Source: Meandrina meandrites
Taxonomy: Eukaryota; Cnidaria; Anthozoa; Scleractinia; Meandrinidae
DNA: 64,000 bases
Assembly (NCBI GenBank): GCA_963693305.1
Contig: OY855907.1
Location: 38,655,356 to 38,719,355, forward strand
Reading direction: 5' to 3'
Of the stretch, positions 58,692-64,000 are shown piece by piece; the first letter of the stretch is position 1; each line of letters starts with the position of its first letter. Both the position numbers and the translations under genes were made by a program. Under the pieces are notes generated by a model that worked only from the letters and a program-made list of their open reading frames with translations, was not told the origin of the DNA and did no database searches.

Positions 58692-59426
58692 AGGGACGGA
58701 CCATTATTTTTCTGGAGGGGGGGATGAAAAATATTGAAAAAAAATTGTTTGCAAGGCCTAAAAAGACAAAATAAATTGTTTGCAAACATCATATGTATTA
58801 AAAAAATAGTTTGCATAGAAGTCCGAGAAACCTTTTTTTAAATTTGTTAATTTTTTAACGAAGACTAGTGAGCAGCACAAGGCAAGACTTCTTGTGGTTG
58901 TAAGCTTGTCGTTTATTTCCGATGCGTTTCGTCTCTAACTGAGACTTCTTCAGGGAATGAATACAACTAGCAAAGAACAGCATATATAGCACATTTGCGT
59001 GCCTAGCTACAACTTCCCATGGAAGTGAATAATAACTAAAATATGATGTAAACAAACGTTACAAAAAACGCCTTAATACATATTATTGCGTGTTGTTATA
59101 TTTTGGGGGGCATACGATTAGCGCTAATCTACTGCATGCCGCCAATCTTCGTAGTGTACGTCTCAGAAAACGAAAAAGATGAGTTCAGAGGTGTTTATTG
59201 GCCGCCACCATAAAATATTGAATTAAATAATGATTGATGGCAGCAAAAGCGAACCTCCTTTTTGTGTCAGATCGAGGTTAAAAAAGATCGAAAAAAATAA
59301 TTGTTTGCAAGAAGGTGTTGTTAGAAAAAAATTGTTTGCAGAGGTGCATAGATAAAAAAAAAGTTTGCAGAGAGAGATTTTTCATCCCCCCCCCCCCCCC
59401 CTCCAGAAAAATAATGGTCCGTCCCT
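58692..59426. mobile_element. Non-autonomous TIR DNA transposon, family B copy 2
   Basis: 735 bp with the same ends as 6845-8384 (AGGGACGGACCATTATTTTT). It holds only one arm of the internal palindrome (58858-59130) fused to sequence equal to 7560-7670 of the other copy, so it is a rearranged and shortened derivative. A C-run of about 16 lies inside the right end. Confidence 0.8.
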
Positions 59427-59469
59427 AAGGATCAGATTTCCAATGTTTTAACAAGATGAATTATTAATG

Positions 59470-60010
59470 AGTTTGAGAAGCGCTTTGGAAACCCTCGCAT
59501 AACAGTAAATTATTCAAACTTGACGCATTCTCAAGATTATTCAGCGCCATTTAACATGCCACGCCACATGCCATATTCATTGCTAAATAAAATGCATGAA
59601 TACAAAGCTCAGCCGCAATTTTATTCGTGGCGTGTTTATTTCCAGGTGCTAAATAATCTTGAGAATGCGGCAAGTTTGAATAATTTACTGTAACTTGAGC
59701 GTTTTCAAAGCACTCCAAAATGGAAGACGAGAGGTAGCTATCTTGGCGAACCAAATTCGGCGAGTTTCATCGAGACTAGACACACGAAACTAGATAAAGC
59801 CGTTTGCATATATGCTGTATTTTCTCATACTTGAAAATAAAAGGAAAATAATTGGTAGATTTTTTTTAAATCGAAAAAACTGAATATTTCAAAATTCACA
59901 ATTCATACGCACCGTAAACATCTCCTGCTTCATTTGTTTACAACTTTTGCTAGGAGTTTCCAATCTTTCCATACTTTTCAGCAACGTTTTAGCTGGCATT
60001 AAGCTTTCAA
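59470..60010. repeat. Dispersed palindromic repeat family C, copy
   Basis: Shares with 50341-50900 the arms AGTAAATTATTCAAACTTG, GCATTCTCAAGATTATT, CCAGGTGCTAAATAATC and the outer CTATCTTGGCGA, GATAAAGCCGTTTGCA and CTTTTGCTAGGAGTTTCC words, in the same orientation. Confidence 0.8.
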
Positions 60011-60362
60011 ATAATCCATGGGATCTTAGCATTACTTAAACGTTGTTGTAACAGCTCCCAATTATACACAAGCATAATATTTTGAAGCAAAAATTCAACA
60101 GTCAATCAACTGTGCAACAATTTCTACCCAGAAATTTCGATATGCCAAAAATGAGAGAAATCGGTTAACGTTTGCCCAATACTCGATTCAGAAGAGAGCA
60201 CCTCCATTCCCAAACAAAGCCGCGGGCCACCTTAAATGTATGTAAACAAATACCCCACTGAAATTTACTTTAAAGAGAAATGCATGATAACACAACTTTT
60301 CGAAAATCTTGTAAATTTTATAACGCCTAGATTTTGTTTGCGTTCTTGAAATGCTTCTTAAT
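60011..60362. other. No recognisable gene
   Basis: AT-rich sequence, nothing supported. Confidence 0.4.
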
Positions 60363-60553
60363 ATTACACACATATAAAATGAGGGTTCTGGCAGAAATTT
60401 TATAACAAAAGGTTCATGATATCTAACAAAGCTTTTCTCAAGAAACGAGGTGAGCATGGGAGCCGAGTTTATTGAGAAAAAAGCTTTGTTAGATATCATG
60501 AACCTTTTGTTATAAAATTTCTGCCAGAACCCTCATTTTATATGTGTGTATAT
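60363..60553. mobile_element. Foldback MITE, family A copy 2
   Basis: Long hairpin with termini TACACACATATAAAATG and complement; arms of about 80 bp (GGGTTCTGGCAGAAATTTTA, ATGATATCTAACAAAGCTTT) with only ~25 bp of loop, containing GGGAGCCGAGTTTATTGAG. Same family as 6544-6714 by termini and centre. Confidence 0.8.
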
Positions 60554-61624
60554 TCCTGTAACAAGGCATAGAAAATTGATACAGATTGTAATTATGGTTT
60601 CTGATTTGCAGCCACCTCAGAGCAAGGAACAAATTCAGCAAGTAGAGTAAGATTTGGTTTTGTAATGATAATATTAAGACGCTGTTAACACACACTTGCA
60701 GCGCAAGTGGATGTAAGTTTCACCAGGGAACTGAAAGTTGTAAGAAATTTGAATGTGGTGTACAAAACCTGTGACGGATCTTCAGAATCGGGAATAAAAA
60801 CAGTCGACACAATGGCAGACTAATATTTTTCATTACCAAACAACTTTTTTTAAGAATTCATAAGACATGTTTCAGCATAACCTTTGCATTCGTTGGTTGT
60901 AGCTTTCGTGAGATTTCCAGTCTTTTAGACCTAATTATAAATAGTTGTTGCAGTTATTCATGTCATGTTATGTGGGTATAAAAAGTGATCTCCAAACTTA
61001 CGAAATGAGACTGTTAAGAAAATTACTCAGCTTTGTTTGACTCTTGACCATTACACACTGCACAGCACTATCATTTAATTGGTGTACATGTTTTGCAGAC
61101 ATGTAAACAGTAGGGACCTTTAGATACCAGGACGGAAGGTGCTAGGACGGCTAGCGGAAGTAAATTTGCACAACCAGGCATGCGCACGAGAACTCTCGAC
61201 TCATCTCCCTGCCGTCCTCGTCTGGTCGAGGACGTCATTTCACGCTTGTTTTTGCTTGATCAAATGTTGTAATCGACGTTATTTTCAGTTATACTGACGA
61301 GAATGTTTATTAAGTTCGCATTTTTCCTGATTGTACCGGAGAAATACTACCCTGAATAATCTTTGTGCAAAGATGACCATAGTAGAAAGCGACGTATCGA
61401 AGCTGAAAGTGCTGAGAGTTTACAATATTCCGTCTTGCATTCTTAGAGGGGAGTTATGTGTTTGTTTCTTTATATGTCATTTGTTATTGTATTTTAGTCA
61501 GTCTTGGTTTAGCGGGATGTTTGTTTGCAAAATTTCACACCATTGAGTATTAAGCGAAGTATTTTGTATTTACTTTAAGACAACGGAATTTCGCAGTTTC
61601 TTCAACCTTCAGTCGAATTTTAGC
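60554..61624. other. No recognisable gene; possible LINE 5' region
   Basis: The part from about 61100 (with CGTCCTCGTCTGGTCGAGGACG, a small palindrome) to 61624 precedes the L1-like ORF and may be its 5' UTR. Otherwise nothing supported. Confidence 0.35.
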
Positions 61625-61632
61625 TTTTAGAT

Positions 61633-63352
61633 ATGGAATTTATTGTTTACCCATGTAGAAGTCATGTCAGCTACTTTAAAATAATTTCTCTGAATGTAAG
61701 GGGAATTAGCAACTTCAAAAAAAAGACGCACTATTTTTATCTGGTGTCGCAGAAAGAATGCAGACGTGATTTTTTTGCAAGAAACGCACTCGAGCAAGGC
61801 AACAGAAGTACAATGGAAAAATGAATGGGGCGGAAAAATGCTCTTTTCACACGGCAGCCCAAATTCATGTGGGACCGCAATACTGATAAACAACAAGGTG
61901 AATTGTACAGTGCTTCACACAGTTCCCGATCCCCTCGGGCGATTTATTATTTCCAAAATTCAAGTTGATGACAAAGTGTATGTACTCGTCAACATATATG
62001 CACCAAACAAAGATAAGGAATCGGTCCAGTTCTTTAGGAAGTTGCATACTTTGCTTCAAATTGAAAACTTAGATTCTGAGGAGAACATTATTTTAGGTGG
62101 AGATTTTAATTGTCCTTTAAACCCAAATCTAGATAAACGAGGTGGAATACCAAGGAAATCGGTTGTGAATAGCATTGAGTGTTTGCAAAGTGAATTAGAT
62201 TTGGTCGATATCTGGAGAGTCAAACATCCTCAAACAAAAAGCTATACTTGGAGTCAAAAATCACCTATTATATTATGTCGTCTGGATTTTTGGCTTATTT
62301 CTAATAATCTTTGTGATTTTGTCAATTCGACAGATATTATCCCTGCGATAAGAACTGACCATGCAGCAATTAGTTTAGTCCTCGGCGAAACTGGGGAGGC
62401 AAAAGGACCTGGCATGTGGAAAATGAACGCCTCGCTATTAGATGATGAAGAGTATTTAAATCATCTTAGTGTTAACATTCCTAAATGGAAATCGGAGGGT
62501 GAAAAAGAATTGTCGGACAAGCGCTCTGTTTGGGATTGGATTAAATACAATATCAGAAAGCATGCTATTAAATACTCTAAAGAGAAAGCCAAACAGAGAA
62601 ATGAAAAAGAAAGAATAATACAAGAGGAGTACAAGGACGCAACCAGGCGGTTTGAAGATGACCCGAATGATTTAAATAAATCTCGTTTAAATGAAGTCAA
62701 GGAAAAACTGGAGTTATTTTATGAAGAGAAAACGAATGGGATTATCGTACGTGTAAGAGCTCGCTGGCATGAGCACGGGGAGAGAAGCACTAAATATTTT
62801 CTGAATTTAGAAAAGAGAAATCATGTCAAGAAACATATCAGAAAGTTGTTAATAAGTGGTGCAATAACAACTGATCCTTACCGCATACTCTCCGAACAAA
62901 AGGATTTTTATTACAACTTGTACAAAACAAAAGCGACCGACACAGATTCTATCACGTCTTTTTTAAATAATTTAAATCTCCCAAAATTATCTGAAGAGCA
63001 GAAACAATTGTGCGAAGGCCAAATTACCACGGATGAATGCAAAAGCATTTTAGAAACTTTTCAAAATAACAAGTCTCCTGGAAATGACGGAATCCCAATT
63101 GAATTTTACAAAAAATGTTGGAATCTCATTTGTGAACCGTTCATCAATTGTGCAAATGAGTCCTTTGAAAAGGAAGAATTGTCCAACTCCCAAAAGCAAG
63201 CTGTTATTACTTTAATAGAAAAACAAGGAAAAGATCGCACGTTAATAGAAAATTGGAGACCTATCTCTTTAGTCAATGTTGATGCCAAGATAATCTCCAA
63301 AGTAATTGCTTCTAGACTTAAAAATGTCCTGCCTAACATTATTCATTATAAA
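61633..63352 (+). pseudogene. L1/Tx1-like LINE ORF2, frameshifted and 3'-truncated
   Basis: A first frame (61633 on) carries ISLNVRGI, the start of an APE endonuclease; at the 8-A run near 61718-61725 the frame changes and the long frame (to 63400) continues with VIFLQETHSS, LGGDFNCPL and RTDHAAISL, completing the endonuclease. Next come RARWHEHGERSTKYFLNLEKRN and the RT entry motifs NNKSPGNDGIPIEFYKKCW and NWRPISLVNVDAKIISKVIASRL, typical of the L1/Tx1 clade. Similarity stops after LPNIIHY, before the RT palm motifs, where unrelated sequence begins. Because LINEs are normally 5'-truncated, this 3' loss needs a later insertion or deletion. Confidence 0.85.
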
Positions 63353-63524
63353 ATAATTAAAATACTACATGCGCTCTCATTGGTCGATAGGTGTGTTTAG
63401 ATGAGAGTATGTAAACACAGTTGTGACGTCACGCTTTCTCTGTTTCCCGGCTCAATTTAAAAATATTTTAAGCTTTCGCGTAAAGCCTCGTAAAGTTTTT
63501 CGCGTACAGTGTAAATGCTAAGAA
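63353..63524. promoter_or_regulatory. Possible promoter region of the right-edge exon
   Basis: Less AT-rich sequence with GCTCTCATTGGTCGAT (an inverted CCAAT-like box), GTGACGTCAC (a full CRE-type palindrome at 63424-63433) and TTTAAAAATA before the ORF. The combination near a first exon suggests a polymerase II promoter, by sequence words only. Confidence 0.35.
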
Positions 63525-63749
63525 ATGGAGGAAGTTTTGCCCTGTTTTGATTTGGGTTGTGACTGCCTTTTACCAACTGAGCCCGAGGAGAAAAAGCAGA
63601 AGAAAGAAGCACCCGAGCGTTTTGCCAGCCTTGATGATCGTGAGCTGGACGACCTCGTCGAGGGAGCTCAAGCAAAGTCGACAAAATATGCAACAAAATA
63701 CGCCGTAAACGTTTTTCAAGGTAATTTCTGCATAAAAGTACAACAATAA
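63525..63749 (+). CDS. Putative first exon of a Crypton/QRICH1-like ORF
   Basis: Starts MEEVLPCFDLGCDCLLP and contains RFASLDDRELDDLVEGAQAKSTKYATKYAVNVFQ. This matches the general pattern of the N-terminal helical domain before DUF3504/Crypton-type tyrosine recombinases and QRICH1/ZMYM proteins (RFxxLxxxELxxLxxxAxxKxTKxATxxAVxxF). After VFQ the sequence AAG|GTAATT is a good splice donor, and the frame stops soon afterwards, so this is likely an exon of 60-65 codons. The rest lies beyond or was lost. Confidence 0.5.
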   Translation: MEEVLPCFDLGCDCLLPTEPEEKKQKKEAPERFASLDDRELDDLVEGAQAKSTKYATKYAVNVFQGNFCIKVQQ

Positions 63750-64000
63750 AACCGTTTAGAAGACATTCTTTATTTACAAATGTACAAGAAAATGCATACC
63801 AAACTATATCCTACAGACTGTAAATGTTTCAAAACAAACTTTGAACGGCCGGTCGGTCGCCGTATTTTTGCTGTCAAATATGCATAAAATATATTTCCTC
63901 TGAGACTTTTTCAGCTTAAAACTCTAACATTACATTGGCAATAAAAATCGTAAACTTTTTTCATTCAGAATGGGCTTCGGCAAGAGGAATTACTGGGGAT
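63750..64000. other. No recognisable feature
   Basis: AT-rich end of window; would be intron if the exon before is real. Confidence 0.35.

Noticed and set aside
58511..59055. Minus-strand ORFs in the right-hand region
   Set aside because: They lie in family B termini and one arm of the palindrome and have no protein-like conservation.
1..64000. tRNA, rRNA, riboswitch or bacterial terminator
   Set aside because: None recognised on reading; the long hairpins found belong to MITEs and palindromic repeats.

Overview
This is a transposon-dense piece of an AT-rich animal genome, most likely a cnidarian such as a coral. No bacterial operon, rRNA, tRNA or CRISPR array was seen. The reasons are chromodomain integrases, CR1-like and L1-like LINEs, SGNH-hydrolase and RecQ-like helicase scraps, foldback MITEs and GATCC-type satellite. 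No host gene could be identified with confidence; almost everything recognisable belongs to mobile elements.

The core of the window is two large Polinton/Maverick (adintovirus-like) elements. Polinton 1 spans 9429-25521 (16,093 bp), with TSD TTGGAT and 1,431-bp terminal inverted repeats. Polinton 2 spans 30109-48956 (18,848 bp), with TSD ATCCGG and roughly 575-bp TIRs. Both start AGTAGTAT and end ATACTACT. They share one gene order, in opposite orientation. One arm carries the virion genes: a PPxY-type protein, penton-like protein, small basic protein, major capsid protein, a repeat-motif protein X, an adenain-like protease, a zinc-ribbon protein, and a PLA2 protein joined to a retroviral-type integrase. 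The other arm carries a packaging ATPase, a fiber-like protein, protein-primed DNA polymerase B, a translation-factor-like GTPase and acidic accessory proteins. Polinton 2 also keeps a two-helix membrane protein, a VLTF3-like zinc protein and a small zinc finger between fiber and polymerase; Polinton 1 has lost these and the N-terminal part of its polymerase by deletion. Both elements are decayed in several genes, with different breaks in each.

The most interesting observations concern how the virion arm is expressed. In Polinton 1 the PLA2 reading frame runs into a classic slippery heptamer A AAA AAC, then a 7-nt spacer and a perfect 13-bp stem. The integrase lies in the -1 frame. In Polinton 2 the same stem is kept with a compensatory base-pair change, and PLA2 and integrase are already one 548-codon ORF. 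Upstream, the protease has no usable ATG in either element and lies in the +1 frame of protein X, across an A-run whose length differs by exactly three bases between elements. Together these suggest a retrovirus-like way of attaching protease and integrase to capsid-associated proteins. Second, both elements carry an intact EF1A/eRF3-like GTPase directly after polymerase B that seems to consist of the G domain plus a domain-III-like barrel, without domain II.

Around the Polintons: 1-9428 holds an inverted pair of SGNH-hydrolase fragments, a ~207-bp tandem array, a third and older polymerase-B relic, a foldback MITE and a 1.54-kb TIR transposon with a 533-bp palindrome. 25522-30108 holds a 1,028-bp TIR element with a 9-bp TSD carrying the heads of a helicase and a zinc-domain ORF, and the left part of a 986-bp hAT-like element into which Polinton 2 inserted. 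48957-64000 holds a hAT-like MITE, a truncated LINE, a complete CR1-like LINE with a 2A-like N-terminal motif, more MITE copies, an L1-like LINE cut off at its 3' side, and a possible first exon of a Crypton/QRICH1-like ORF at the right edge.
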